Shown one piece after another: positions 9,232 to 18,365 of a stretch of 64,000 bases of DNA; position 1 is the stretch's first letter; every line of letters begins with the position of its first letter. Under the pieces are notes generated by a model. The model was not told the DNA's origin, did not search any database, and saw nothing but the letters and a program-made list of their open reading frames with translations. This stretch comes from Paraburkholderia agricolaris (GTDB lineage Bacteria; Pseudomonadota; Gammaproteobacteria; Burkholderiales; Burkholderiaceae), in NCBI RefSeq assembly GCF_009455635.1, contig NZ_QPER01000001.1:620001-684000 (forward strand), given 5' to 3'. The position numbers and the translations under genes are program-made.

Positions 9232-10185
9232 ATGACGCAATCCATTTCGAAGCCGACATCGTTGAAGACCTTCGCGCGCAGCACGGCAGCGCTCGCGACG
9301 CTTGCATTCGGCCTGTCGTTGAGCGCCGCGCCCGCGGCACAGGCTGCGCCGTTGAAGATCGGCATGACGTTTCAGGAACTGAACAACCCGTATTTCGTAA
9401 CGATGCAAAAGGCCTTGAACGATGCCGCTGCGTCGATTGGCGCGACGGTGGTCGTCACCGACGCGCACCACGACGTCAGCAAGCAGGTCAGTGACGTCGA
9501 GGACATGCTGCAAAAGAAGATCGACATCCTGCTCGTGAATCCGACCGATTCGACCGGTATTCAATCGGCAGTGACGTCGGCGAAGAAAGCGGGCGTGGTG
9601 GTGGTCGCCGTCGATGCGAATGCGAACGGTCCGGTCGATTCCTTCGTTGGGTCGAAGAATTTCGACGCCGGTGAGATGGCCTGCGACTATCTGGCGAAGG
9701 CGCTTGGCGGCAGCGGCGAAGTGGCGATTCTCGACGGCATTCCGGTGGTGCCGATTCTTGAGCGGGTGCGCGGCTGCAAGGCGGCACTCGCGAAAGTGCC
9801 CGGCATCAAAGTCGTGGATACGCAGAACGGCAAGCAGGAACGCGCCACGGCCTTGTCCGTCACCGAGAACATGATTCAGGCGCATCCGAATCTGAAGGGC
9901 GTGTTCAGCGTGAACGACGGCGGCTCGATGGGTGCGCTCTCGGCAATCGAATCGTCGGGCAAGGATATCAAGCTGACCAGCGTCGACGGTGCGCCGGAAG
10001 CGATTGCTGCAATCCAGAAGCCCGGTTCGAAGTTCATCGAAACCTCGGCGCAATTCCCGGCCGACCAGGTGCGGATCGCACTCGGCATTGCGCTCGCGAA
10101 GAAGTGGGGCGCGAATGTGCCGAAAGCGATTCCGGTCGACGTGAAGATGATCGACAAGAGCAATGCCAAGGGCTTCAGCTGGTAA
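9232..10185 (+). CDS. Ribose-class sugar ABC transporter substrate-binding protein
   Basis: Periplasmic binding protein of 317 residues, peripla_BP_4/RbsB type. A Sec signal peptide (hydrophobic stretch ending APAAQA near residue 38) is followed by KIGMTFQELNNPYF, the usual opening of ribose/xylose/polyol binding proteins. Later come KKIDILLVNPTD and the hinge-region SVNDGGSMGAL. The ribosome site AACGGAGACAACC precedes the ATG. It is the first transport gene after the AraC-type regulator, and 61 bases separate it from the ATPase gene. The ligand is probably a sugar alcohol, given the downstream dehydrogenases, but the sequence does not fix it. Confidence 0.93.
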   Translation: MTQSISKPTSLKTFARSTAALATLAFGLSLSAAPAAQAAPLKIGMTFQELNNPYFVTMQKALNDAAASIGATVVVTDAHHDVSKQVSDVEDMLQKKIDILLVNPTDSTGIQSAVTSAKKAGVVVVAVDANANGPVDSFVGSKNFDAGEMACDYLAKALGGSGEVAILDGIPVVPILERVRGCKAALAKVPGIKVVDTQNGKQERATALSVTENMIQAHPNLKGVFSVNDGGSMGALSAIESSGKDIKLTSVDGAPEAIAAIQKPGSKFIETSAQFPADQVRIALGIALAKKWGANVPKAIPVDVKMIDKSNAKGFSW

Positions 10186-10246
10186 AGCGAACGCACGTCG
10201 CCGTGCTTCTTGATGAACATGGCGGCGAGCAGCAGAGGAGGACCCG

Positions 10247-11767
10247 ATGGACACGATACTCAAGCTCGACAACATCACCAAAAGCTTTCCCGGTGTGAAA
10301 GCGCTGCGAGGCATTCATCTGGAAATCGCACGCGGCGAGATTCACGCGTTGCTCGGTGAAAACGGCGCGGGCAAATCGACGTTGATGAAGATCCTGTGCG
10401 GTATCTACCAGCCTGACGAAGGCTCGATCACGATCGCTGGCGAGACGCGCCATTTCACGAACTATCACGATGCGGTGGCTGCGGGCGTCGGTATCGTGTT
10501 TCAGGAGTTCAGCCTGATCCCGTATCTGAATGCGGTGGAGAACATGTTTCTCGGCCGTGAGTTGAAGAACGCTTTGGGTTTGCTCGAACGCGGCAAGATG
10601 CGGTGCGCGGCTGCTGCGATTTTTCAGCGTCTGGGCGTGGCAATCGACCTATCGGTGCCGATTCGCGAGTTGTCGGTCGCGCAGCAGCAGTTTGTCGAAA
10701 TCGGCAAGGCCTTGTCGTTAGAAGCACGCATTCTGATCCTGGATGAGCCGACTGCCACACTGACGCCCGCCGAAGCCGGGCATCTGTTCGCGATCATGCG
10801 CGATCTGAAGCAGCAAGGCGTCGCGATGATCTTCATCTCGCATCACCTGGAAGAGATCTTTGAAGTGTGCGACCGCATTACCGTATTGCGCGACGGTCAA
10901 TACGTCGGCATGACCGAAGTTGCGCAATCCGATGTGAACCACCTTGTGGAAATGATGGTGGGGCGCCGCATCGAAAACAGTTTTCCGCCGAAGCCGCCGC
11001 TGCGCGCCGACGCGAAGATCGTGCTCGAAGTGGACAAGCTACAGTTGCTCAAAGATAGTCCGATACTGCGCTTCACGTTGCGGGAGGGCGAAATTCTCGG
11101 TTTCGCGGGACTGGTCGGCTCGGGTCGCACGGAAACCGCGCTCGCCGTGATTGGGGCCGACCCGGCTTACGTGAAGGAAATCCGTATCAACGGCACGGCC
11201 GCGAAACTGTCCGATCCCGCCGATGCGTTGCGCGCCGGCGTCGGCATTCTGCCGGAGAGCCGCAAGACCGAAGGCCTGATCACCGACTTCTCGATCAAGC
11301 AGAACATCTCGATCAACAACCTCGGCAAATACCGCTCGCTGCGTTTCTTTATCGACCAGCGCAGCGAAGCGCGTGCCACCGCCGACATCATGAAACGCGT
11401 CGGCGTGAAAGCCCCGACGATGCACACCGAAGTCGCGACGCTCTCAGGTGGTAATCAGCAGAAAGTGGTGATCGCGCGCTGGCTGAATCACCACACCAAC
11501 ATTCTCATCTTCGACGAACCGACGCGCGGTATCGACGTCGGCGCCAAAGCCGAAATCTATCTGCTGATGCGCGAACTCACCGCGCGCGGCTACTCGATCA
11601 TCATGATCTCGTCCGAACTGCCGGAGATCGTCGGCATGTGCGACCGCGTTGCCGTGTTCCGGCAGGGCCGCATCGAGGCGGTGCTGGAAGGCGACCAGAT
11701 CGACTCGAACGCCGTGATGACCTATGCCACAGCCGGTACCCGTGGAGCAACTCATGAACATGCCTAA
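10247..11767 (+). CDS. Ribose-class sugar ABC transporter ATP-binding protein (double domain)
   Basis: 506-residue RbsA/MglA-like protein with two fused nucleotide-binding domains. The N-terminal domain has Walker [10 protein letters not shown] (about residues 40-48), a variant signature [11 protein letters not shown] and Walker B ILILDEP. The C-terminal domain has a degenerate Walker A (GLVGSGRTE), signature LSGGNQQKV and Walker B ILIFDEP. This asymmetric pattern is normal for the family. Its 3' end overlaps the permease start by 14 bases. Confidence 0.94.
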   Translation: MDTILKLDNITKSFPGVKALRGIHLEIARGEIHALLGENGAGKSTLMKILCGIYQPDEGSITIAGETRHFTNYHDAVAAGVGIVFQEFSLIPYLNAVENMFLGRELKNALGLLERGKMRCAAAAIFQRLGVAIDLSVPIRELSVAQQQFVEIGKALSLEARILILDEPTATLTPAEAGHLFAIMRDLKQQGVAMIFISHHLEEIFEVCDRITVLRDGQYVGMTEVAQSDVNHLVEMMVGRRIENSFPPKPPLRADAKIVLEVDKLQLLKDSPILRFTLREGEILGFAGLVGSGRTETALAVIGADPAYVKEIRINGTAAKLSDPADALRAGVGILPESRKTEGLITDFSIKQNISINNLGKYRSLRFFIDQRSEARATADIMKRVGVKAPTMHTEVATLSGGNQQKVVIARWLNHHTNILIFDEPTRGIDVGAKAEIYLLMRELTARGYSIIMISSELPEIVGMCDRVAVFRQGRIEAVLEGDQIDSNAVMTYATAGTRGATHEHA

Positions 11768-12761
11768 TCGTTCTTCATCGCCGAAAACCTCGGCCGTCAG
11801 TAGCGACACACCGGGCGCACCCGTGCGTTTCACATGGGCGGCGTTGAAACGCTCGACCCTCTTCTATCCGTTTATCGGCTTGCTGGTGGTCTGCATCGTG
11901 ATGGTATTCGCGAGCGACAGCTTCCTCTCCGCCGCCAATATCGAGAATGTGCTGCGCCAGGTGTCGATCAACGCGATCATCGCCGTGGGGATGACGTGCG
12001 TGATTCTGACCGGTGGCATCGACTTGTCGGTCGGCTCGGTGATGGCTTTGTCCGGCACGCTAGCCGCGGGCCTGATGGTCGCCGGGATGAACGCCGTGGC
12101 GGCGTTGGCGATCGGCATCGCGGTCGGCTTGGGCTTTGGCGCCGCGAACGGTTTCTTCGTCGCCTTCGCCGGCATGCCGCCGATCATCGTCACGCTTGCC
12201 ACGATGGGTATCGCTCGCGGTCTCGCGCTGATCTACACGGGTGGATATCCGATCGACGGTCTGCCGGATTGGGTCAGTTTCTTCGGCAGCGGCAAGATTC
12301 TCGGCGTTCAGGCGCCTGTGGTGATCATGGTGGTGATCTATGCGATTGCCTGGGTGTTGCTCGAACGCATGCCGTTCGGCCGCTACGTGTATGCGATTGG
12401 TGGCAACGAACAGGCGACGCGTCTTTCGGGCGTGCGCGTGGCGCGCGTGAAACTGATCGTTTACACGCTCGCCGGGTTGACCTCCGCTTTTGCAGCGATC
12501 GTATTGACCGCGCGTTTGATGAGCGGCCAGCCGAACGCGGGCGTCGGTTTCGAACTCGATGCGATTGCCGCGGTGGTGATGGGCGGTACATCGATCTCCG
12601 GCGGACGCGGTTCGATCATCGGCACCCTGATCGGTGCATTGTTGCTCGGCGTCCTGAACAACGGACTGAATATGGTTGGCGTGAATCCGTATGTGCAGAA
12701 CGTGATCAAGGGCGGAATTATTTTGCTGGCGATCTACATCAGCCGCGACCGTAGAAAGTAA
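11754..12761 (+). CDS. Ribose-class sugar ABC transporter permease
   Basis: 335-residue RbsC-like inner-membrane permease with eight to ten hydrophobic segments. It carries the family's GGIDLSVGS motif in the first third and a glycine-rich [11 protein letters not shown] segment in the last third. I chose the ATG at 11754, which has GGAG six bases upstream and lies inside the end of the ATPase gene; a second ATG at 11760 is possible. It completes a three-gene importer whose subunits show no overlap in class with the MalK-type importer at the left end. Confidence 0.93.
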   Translation: MNMPNRSSSPKTSAVSSDTPGAPVRFTWAALKRSTLFYPFIGLLVVCIVMVFASDSFLSAANIENVLRQVSINAIIAVGMTCVILTGGIDLSVGSVMALSGTLAAGLMVAGMNAVAALAIGIAVGLGFGAANGFFVAFAGMPPIIVTLATMGIARGLALIYTGGYPIDGLPDWVSFFGSGKILGVQAPVVIMVVIYAIAWVLLERMPFGRYVYAIGGNEQATRLSGVRVARVKLIVYTLAGLTSAFAAIVLTARLMSGQPNAGVGFELDAIAAVVMGGTSISGGRGSIIGTLIGALLLGVLNNGLNMVGVNPYVQNVIKGGIILLAIYISRDRRK

Positions 12762-12798
12762 CTTTCCACTGACCCATTTTTTCCAGCAGGACCATGCA

Positions 12799-13893
12799 AT
12801 GACTCAAACTACGCAATCCGATATGCACGACATGACGGCGATCGTCTGCCACGCACCGAAAGACTATCGCGTCGAACAGGTAGCCAAACCCAAGGCACGC
12901 GCGCATGAACTGGTGATCCGCATCGCCGCGTGTGGCATCTGCGCGAGCGACTGCAAATGCCATTCGGGCGCGAAGATGTTTTGGGGCGGCCCGAACCCGT
13001 GGGTCAAGGCGCCGGTGATTCCGGGGCATGAGTTCTTCGGTTTCGTCGAGGAAATTGGCGAGGGCGCAGCCGATCATTTTGGCGTGAAGCTGGGCGACCG
13101 CGTAATCGCCGAACAGATCGTACCGTGCGGCAAGTGCCGCTATTGCAAATCCGGCCAGTACTGGATGTGCGAAGTGCACAACATCTTCGGCTTCCAGCGC
13201 GAAGTCGCGGACGGCGGCATGGCCGAGTACATGCGTATTCCGCCGACCGCGATCGTCCACAAGATTCCCGACGGCATTTCGCTTGAAGACGCCGCGATCA
13301 TCGAACCGCTCGCGTGCGCGATCCACACGGTGAACCGCGGCGACCTGCAACTCGACGATGTGGTGGTGATTGCGGGCGCGGGTCCGCTTGGTTTGATGAT
13401 GACGCAAGTTGCGCATCTGAAGACACCGAAGAAGCTGGTCGTGATCGATCTGGTTGAGGAGCGCCTGGCACTCGCACGTGAATATGGCGCGGACGTAACC
13501 ATCAATCCGAAACAGGACGATGCACTGGCGATCATTCATTCGTTGACCGACGGTTATGGTTGCGACGTGTACATCGAAACGACCGGCGCGCCGATCGGTG
13601 TCAATCAGGGCATGGAGATGATCCGCAAGCTGGGGCGTTTCGTCGAGTTTTCCGTGTTCGGCGCGGATACCACGCTGGACTGGTCGGTGATCGGCGACCG
13701 CAAGGAGCTCGATGTACGTGGCGCGCATCTCGGCCCATACTGTTATCCAATTGCGATCGATTTGCTGGCGCGTGGGCTCGTGACGTCGAAGGGCATTGTC
13801 ACGCATGGCTTTTCGCTGGAAGAATGGGACGAAGCGATCAAGGTCGCCAACTCGCTCGATTCGATCAAGGTGTTGATGAAACCGCGCGCCTGA
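12799..13893 (+). CDS. Zinc-dependent polyol dehydrogenase, EltD (erythritol/L-threitol dehydrogenase)-like
   Basis: Medium-chain dehydrogenase of 364 residues. Catalytic zinc ligands lie in CGICASDCK and PGHEFFG. The structural zinc cysteines are in CGKCRYCKSGQYWMC. The NAD-binding glycine motif is GAGPLGLM near residue 195. Segments such as GRFVEFSVFG and KELDVRGAHLGPYCYP recall, from memory, the EltD family that oxidises four-carbon polyols, though related enzymes act on xylitol, L-arabinitol or sorbitol. It sits 37 bases after the permease gene and before the kinase. It probably oxidises the imported polyol to a ketose. Confidence 0.88.
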   Translation: MTQTTQSDMHDMTAIVCHAPKDYRVEQVAKPKARAHELVIRIAACGICASDCKCHSGAKMFWGGPNPWVKAPVIPGHEFFGFVEEIGEGAADHFGVKLGDRVIAEQIVPCGKCRYCKSGQYWMCEVHNIFGFQREVADGGMAEYMRIPPTAIVHKIPDGISLEDAAIIEPLACAIHTVNRGDLQLDDVVVIAGAGPLGLMMTQVAHLKTPKKLVVIDLVEERLALAREYGADVTINPKQDDALAIIHSLTDGYGCDVYIETTGAPIGVNQGMEMIRKLGRFVEFSVFGADTTLDWSVIGDRKELDVRGAHLGPYCYPIAIDLLARGLVTSKGIVTHGFSLEEWDEAIKVANSLDSIKVLMKPRA

Positions 13894-13944
13894 GGGGCGA
13901 GCGCAGCGCGGGCCATGGACGAACGGCACATAAACGGAGACTGT

Positions 13945-15489
13945 ATGGATTACGTCATCGGCGTCGATATCGGCACGCAGAGCACCAAGGCGCTGCTGGT
14001 CGATCAGCACGGCGCGATCGTCGCGCAGCATGCGTCGAGCTATCAGCCGGATACGCCCAAGCCGCTATGGGCTGAACAATGGCCGGCAGTGTGGTTGAAC
14101 GCGGTGATGGAGTGCGTTGCCGCGTGTGTCGGCAAGGCGAAAGCGGCGGGTGTCGCGGCGAAGTCGATTAAGGCCGTATGTGTGAGCAGCCTGTACGGCG
14201 GTTCGGGGATTCCTGTCGATAGCGAGATGCGGCCGCTTTATCCGTGTTTGATCTGGATGGATCGGCGCGCAACCGACCAGGTCGAGTGGGTGCGTGCGAA
14301 CATCGACCTCGAACGCCTGTATGCGGTCACCGGCAATGGCGTGGACAGCTACTACGGTTACACGAAGATGCTGTGGCTGCGCGACCATGAGCCGGATGTG
14401 TGGGCGCATACGCGTTACTTCCTGCCGCCTAATGCTTATGTGATTTACATGCTGACCGGCGAGGTCGCCATCGACCATAGCTCGGCGGGCAATATCGGCG
14501 GTGTTTACGACATAGCGAAGCGTGACTGGTCGGATGAGGCGCTCGACATGCTCGGCATTCCCGCGACGATGATGCCGGAGCGGCTGGTGGAATCGTCGGA
14601 CGTGGTGGGCGGATTGCTGTCGCAGTGGACCGGACAGCTTGGCCTGGAACCGGGCACCGCGATCGTTGCGGGCGGTGTAGATGCGGCGGTGGCGACATTT
14701 GCCGCCGGCGTCACGCGCGCCGGGCAGCACGTTGCGATGATTGGCACGAGCATGTGCTGGGGATATATCAATCAGAACGTCGATGCGCGGCATGGTTTGA
14801 TCAGCATGCCGCATGTGTTCAACGGTCAGCGCGATATCTATGTGTTCGGCGGCGCGATTACGGCGGGCGCTTCGGTGACGTGGTATCGCGAGCAGTTCTG
14901 TCACGCGGAGACCGAGGCCGCGCGCGCGCTACCGAATGGGGACCCGCATCGCTTGCTGGAAGAGAACGCGTCACAGATCCCGGCGGGGTCGGACGGCGTG
15001 ATGTTCCTGCCGTATCTGATGGGCGAACGAAGCCCTGTTTGGGATGCGAAGGCGAGTGGGGCGTTTGTCGGCTTGAGTCTGTTTCATACCCGGGCGCATC
15101 TTTATCGGGCGGTGTTGGAGGGCGTGTCGTTCGCGCTGAAGCACAACATCGAGGCAGGGCGTAAAGGCGCGCAGTCGTTGGATGACAAGTTGATTGTCGT
15201 GGGCGGCGCCGCGCACTCTGATCTATGGATGCAGATCATCGCGGATGTCACCGGCTATCCGGTCTACACGATCGAGCAGGACGTCGAGGCGGCGATGGGT
15301 GCAGCGTTGCTGGCCGGCGTCGGCGTAGGTCTGGTTTCGCGTGAGGAGGCGCAGAAAGGATGGGTCACGCTGGTTGAACGCGCGGAGCCGAACGCGCAAC
15401 GGATGGCGCTGTACGAGCAGCGGTTTGGTGTTTATACGGATTTGTATCCGGCGTTGAAATCGGTCATGCATCGGTTGCAGACATCATGA
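13945..15489 (+). CDS. FGGY-family carbohydrate kinase
   Basis: 514-residue sugar kinase. It has the N-terminal phosphate loop GVDIGTQSTK, a mid-protein GGVDAAVATFAAG segment, FLPYLMGERSP, and the C-terminal VVGGAAHSDLW and GAALLAGVGVG segments of the family. The ATG at 13945 follows a good AACGGAGA site, preferable to the ATG at 13915. It differs clearly from the XylB at 4721-6202. A ketose made by the adjacent dehydrogenase is the expected substrate (erythrulose, L-xylulose or ribulose are possibilities); the family's specificity cannot be settled by eye. Confidence 0.9.
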   Translation: MDYVIGVDIGTQSTKALLVDQHGAIVAQHASSYQPDTPKPLWAEQWPAVWLNAVMECVAACVGKAKAAGVAAKSIKAVCVSSLYGGSGIPVDSEMRPLYPCLIWMDRRATDQVEWVRANIDLERLYAVTGNGVDSYYGYTKMLWLRDHEPDVWAHTRYFLPPNAYVIYMLTGEVAIDHSSAGNIGGVYDIAKRDWSDEALDMLGIPATMMPERLVESSDVVGGLLSQWTGQLGLEPGTAIVAGGVDAAVATFAAGVTRAGQHVAMIGTSMCWGYINQNVDARHGLISMPHVFNGQRDIYVFGGAITAGASVTWYREQFCHAETEAARALPNGDPHRLLEENASQIPAGSDGVMFLPYLMGERSPVWDAKASGAFVGLSLFHTRAHLYRAVLEGVSFALKHNIEAGRKGAQSLDDKLIVVGGAAHSDLWMQIIADVTGYPVYTIEQDVEAAMGAALLAGVGVGLVSREEAQKGWVTLVERAEPNAQRMALYEQRFGVYTDLYPALKSVMHRLQTS

Positions 15490-16223
15490 ATGCTACTTTC
15501 GATTTTTCTGGCCGCTCGATTCTGGTGACAGGCGCATCGAGCGGCATTGGGCGAGCGACGGTGGAAGCGTTGTGCGCTTCCGGCGCGAATGTGGTCGCTG
15601 CGGCGCGGAATGCGAATGAGCTTGCGCGTTTGGCTAAGGAGACGGGCTGCGAGCCGTTGATGCTTGATGTGAGCGATGAATCGGCCATAGACGAGGCATT
15701 GGGCTCGCTCGAAGCGTTCGATGGGTTGGTGAACTGTGCGGGGATTGCTTTGCTTGAGCGTGCCGTGGATACGACCGGTGCGAGTTTCGATCGTGTGATG
15801 GGAGTGAATGCGCGCGGGGCGGTGCTGGTGGCCAAGCACGTGGCTCGCGGAATGATCGAGGCGAAGCGTGCCGGCAGTATTGTGAATGTCTCCAGTCAGG
15901 CTGCGCTCGTGGCGCTTGACGATCACTTGAGTTATTCGGCTTCGAAGGCGGCGCTCGATGCGGTTACGCGGGCTTTGTGTGTCGAGTTGGGGCCTTTTGG
16001 TATTCGGGTGAATAGTGTCAATCCGACGGTGACGTTGACGCCGATGGCTGTGCAGGCGTGGAGCGATCCTGTGAAACGCGATCCTGCTTTGAAGGCGATT
16101 CCTTTGGGGCGGTTTGCCGAGTCCGCTGAAGTCGCTGCGCCGATTATGTTTTTGTTGAGCGACGCGGCTTCGATGATTAGTGGGGTTTGTCTGCCGATCG
16201 ATGGGGGGTATACGGCGAGGTAA
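15486..16223 (+). CDS. SDR oxidoreductase, L-xylulose reductase (DCXR)-like
   Basis: 245-residue short-chain dehydrogenase. The cofactor motif TGASSGIG is at about residues 16-23, then the NCAG segment, catalytic Ser and YSASK. The C-terminal region VNPTVTLTPM...PLGRFAE closely matches the pattern of mammalian dicarbonyl/L-xylulose reductase (VNPTVVMTSM...PLGKFAE, recalled). Such enzymes interconvert L-xylulose and xylitol. The start overlaps the kinase stop (ATGA at 15486-15489). The 3' half uses more T-ending and TTG/TTT codons than its neighbours. It closes the second polyol operon. Confidence 0.88.
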   Translation: MNATFDFSGRSILVTGASSGIGRATVEALCASGANVVAAARNANELARLAKETGCEPLMLDVSDESAIDEALGSLEAFDGLVNCAGIALLERAVDTTGASFDRVMGVNARGAVLVAKHVARGMIEAKRAGSIVNVSSQAALVALDDHLSYSASKAALDAVTRALCVELGPFGIRVNSVNPTVTLTPMAVQAWSDPVKRDPALKAIPLGRFAESAEVAAPIMFLLSDAASMISGVCLPIDGGYTAR

Positions 16224-16311
16224 GGGTTATGTGCGAGAGGTTGACGATTTGCGTATCTAAATGAAACGCTCAACCGTTTCGCATGCTCAGGATGTTGCCG
16301 GACGGCTTGAC

Positions 16312-16438
16312 TAGAGAATGAAAGGGACTTCCTCGTCCCGAGGCTGCGGCGGAAGCCGCGAGTCTGCATCGACGTGCCATGATGAAGTTTCGAACGTTCA
16401 TCAACACCAGCGCGAGAGGAAGTCCCTTTCATTCTCTA
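16312..16438. repeat. 127-bp element bounded by 23-bp perfect inverted repeats
   Basis: Arms at 16312-16334 and 16416-16438 are exact reverse complements, separated by 81 bases. The interior holds further small hairpins: CCTCG/CGAGG at about 16331-16343, GCGGC/GCCGC just after, and a TGATGAA...TTCATCA palindrome at about 16380-16403. No target-site duplication is visible. The right arm overlaps the stop codon of the convergent TPR gene. It could be a MITE-like insertion, a relic of IS ends, or a structured RNA/terminator. Confidence 0.75.
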
Positions 16439-18316
16439 ATTATGCGAGCATGTCGCTCGACTCCACTCGCATAGCGCGTTGCGCACGTCTTCAATCACGG
16501 CGGTCCAGTCGCCCAACTCGCGCTGGCGGAACAAGCGCATCGATGGATACCAGGGACTATCAGTTCGGTCCGTGAGCCATCGCCATTCAGTGTAGGCGGG
16601 AACGAGTGTCCATACCGGTAGTCCAGCAGCCCCCGCAAGATGTGCAACGGAAGTATCTACCGTAATGAGAAGATCGAGCGAATGCAGGATTGCGAGCGTA
16701 TCCGTGAAGTTTTCGATTTCCGGCCCTAGCGTATGAATATTGAAGTTATCGGAAAGACTTTCACTCTCCTGCTCGCTTTCGCCTTTCTGAACCGAAAACC
16801 AGCTTACGCCAGGGACCGAAAAAAGCGGCTCCATGCCGGCAAGTCCAACGCTGCGGAACCGGTCGTGAACATGATACGGTCCCCCGGACCATACTATGCC
16901 GACGCGTCGCTGATTACACCGCTCGCCGGATGAAATTACGTTGATGCGATCGCGCCAATGGCCTACTTTTTCCGGCAATGCAAAGATGTATGGAACAGGA
17001 CCTGGAAGAGTGGAAAGATTCACTTTCAAATGCTCGGGGATCCGCATCATATGACACCAGTAGTCGTAAGGACCGGCGGGCACTTGGGTTAGAACCTTCC
17101 GCACACCCGTCATGCTCCGGGCGATTTCAACGATGGGTTTGCTGACCAGTACATCGACAATTCCACCTCGCTGCTTGAGCCATTCAGCGAAACGCATGAA
17201 CTGAATTTCGTCGCCGCGTCCTTGCTCACCAACGAGCAGGAAGCTGCGCCCAGCCACCGGTTCGCCAAGCCACAGGCGAAAATTCGGGTGCACACGTGTG
17301 CGTCGCGCAAGCGGCGTCGAATAGTACGTATTGCGCCGTGCCCAGCCGTTCTCGAACTCACCAATGCTTAGTTCGAGGCATCCAAGCTGATATTGCATAA
17401 TAGGATCGTCCGGCAAAAGCTGGACGGCCGCCCTGCTGTGTGCAATTGCTTCCCTATTGTCACCGCACATGCTCAATGCGTGTGCCGCATAGTGATGGAG
17501 TGCGCCACACTTTAGATGGCTACCGATTCCCTGCCGTGCAACGCTCAACATCTTGTCGAAGCAGTCGCTTTTGTGCAGTGCCAGGCACAGCGCGTCTAAT
17601 GCGTCGACATCAGCTGCAAACCGCCTCCTGATCTGGAAGACGACCTCGTCGATCAGCGCCGCACGCCCAGCGTTTCCCAATGCGATGATCAGGTCAAGTC
17701 CGTCTTGCAGATCGGCTGGATCGATTTCCCAGGCACGAAGCCAATAGGTCGCGGCGTCTTCTATTTCACCGAGTTCACTAGAGATGCGCGCTAGTGCTCT
17801 AATCGCATGGTGAAGGTCTGGTTGTATCGCAACTGATTGCTTGTACTGCTCCTCGGCTTCGGCGGTACGCCCCGACTTTCGAAGAACGTCTGCGAGATTC
17901 CGATGGAGACTCGCTGTACCACTTCCAAAATCGAGCGCGCGACGATAGTACGCTTCGGCCTCGATATCATCATTTGTGAGTGCCGCTAGCAATCCGCACT
18001 GTTCGAGAATATCTGACCTCTCCGGCGCCACGAGGGCCGCGCGCGCCAGAATCCCACGGGCTCGTTCAATTTGGTTATCAAGTACGCAAGCTAAACCCAT
18101 GCAATGAAGAGCGTGCAAGTTTTGCGGTTGACGGTCCAGTATCCGGCCGTATTCGACGATTGCCATCGTTAGTTTTCTTTCGGCAAAATATGCGTCCGCA
18201 TACGAGGCGAAATCGATCACGTCTGAACACATAGGAGAAAGGTCAATCGAAGAAATGTTTGCATAAAGGACATCGATAAAGCCGGATTTTGCATTTCGAT
18301 AGAAACAGAAATACAT
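16436..18316 (-). CDS. TPR protein with C-terminal glycosyltransferase-like domain
   Basis: 626-residue protein. Residues of about 40-290 are tetratricopeptide repeats (for example YGRILDRQPQNLHALHCMGL and AEEQYKQSVAIQPDL). The C-terminal 300 residues resemble the heptosyltransferase (GT9)-like fold often fused to TPRs, with VGEQGRGDEIQFMRFAEW and TVDTSVAHLAGAAGLPVWTL. A sugar-transfer role in surface or protein glycosylation is plausible but unproven. The start is uncertain: the ATG at 18316 gives the longest form, and an ATG at 18232 would remove 28 residues. The stop TAG is formed by the end of the inverted-repeat element. Base composition is lower in GC than the flanking operons. Confidence 0.8.
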   Translation of the reverse strand: MYFCFYRNAKSGFIDVLYANISSIDLSPMCSDVIDFASYADAYFAERKLTMAIVEYGRILDRQPQNLHALHCMGLACVLDNQIERARGILARAALVAPERSDILEQCGLLAALTNDDIEAEAYYRRALDFGSGTASLHRNLADVLRKSGRTAEAEEQYKQSVAIQPDLHHAIRALARISSELGEIEDAATYWLRAWEIDPADLQDGLDLIIALGNAGRAALIDEVVFQIRRRFAADVDALDALCLALHKSDCFDKMLSVARQGIGSHLKCGALHHYAAHALSMCGDNREAIAHSRAAVQLLPDDPIMQYQLGCLELSIGEFENGWARRNTYYSTPLARRTRVHPNFRLWLGEPVAGRSFLLVGEQGRGDEIQFMRFAEWLKQRGGIVDVLVSKPIVEIARSMTGVRKVLTQVPAGPYDYWCHMMRIPEHLKVNLSTLPGPVPYIFALPEKVGHWRDRINVISSGERCNQRRVGIVWSGGPYHVHDRFRSVGLAGMEPLFSVPGVSWFSVQKGESEQESESLSDNFNIHTLGPEIENFTDTLAILHSLDLLITVDTSVAHLAGAAGLPVWTLVPAYTEWRWLTDRTDSPWYPSMRLFRQRELGDWTAVIEDVRNALCEWSRATCSHN

Positions 18317-18365
18317 TCGCTTTGCCTACAGGTCATCCGAAAGAGGCGCTCCCATACGCCCCATG

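Noticed and set aside
12739..14031. 430-codon minus-strand open frame opposite the zinc dehydrogenase
   Set aside because: No motif, biased Arg/His composition, fully covered by an unmistakable medium-chain dehydrogenase on the plus strand.
16318..16575. Plus-strand frame starting inside the inverted-repeat element
   Set aside because: No ribosome site, spans the repeat and the antisense of the TPR gene, no protein features.
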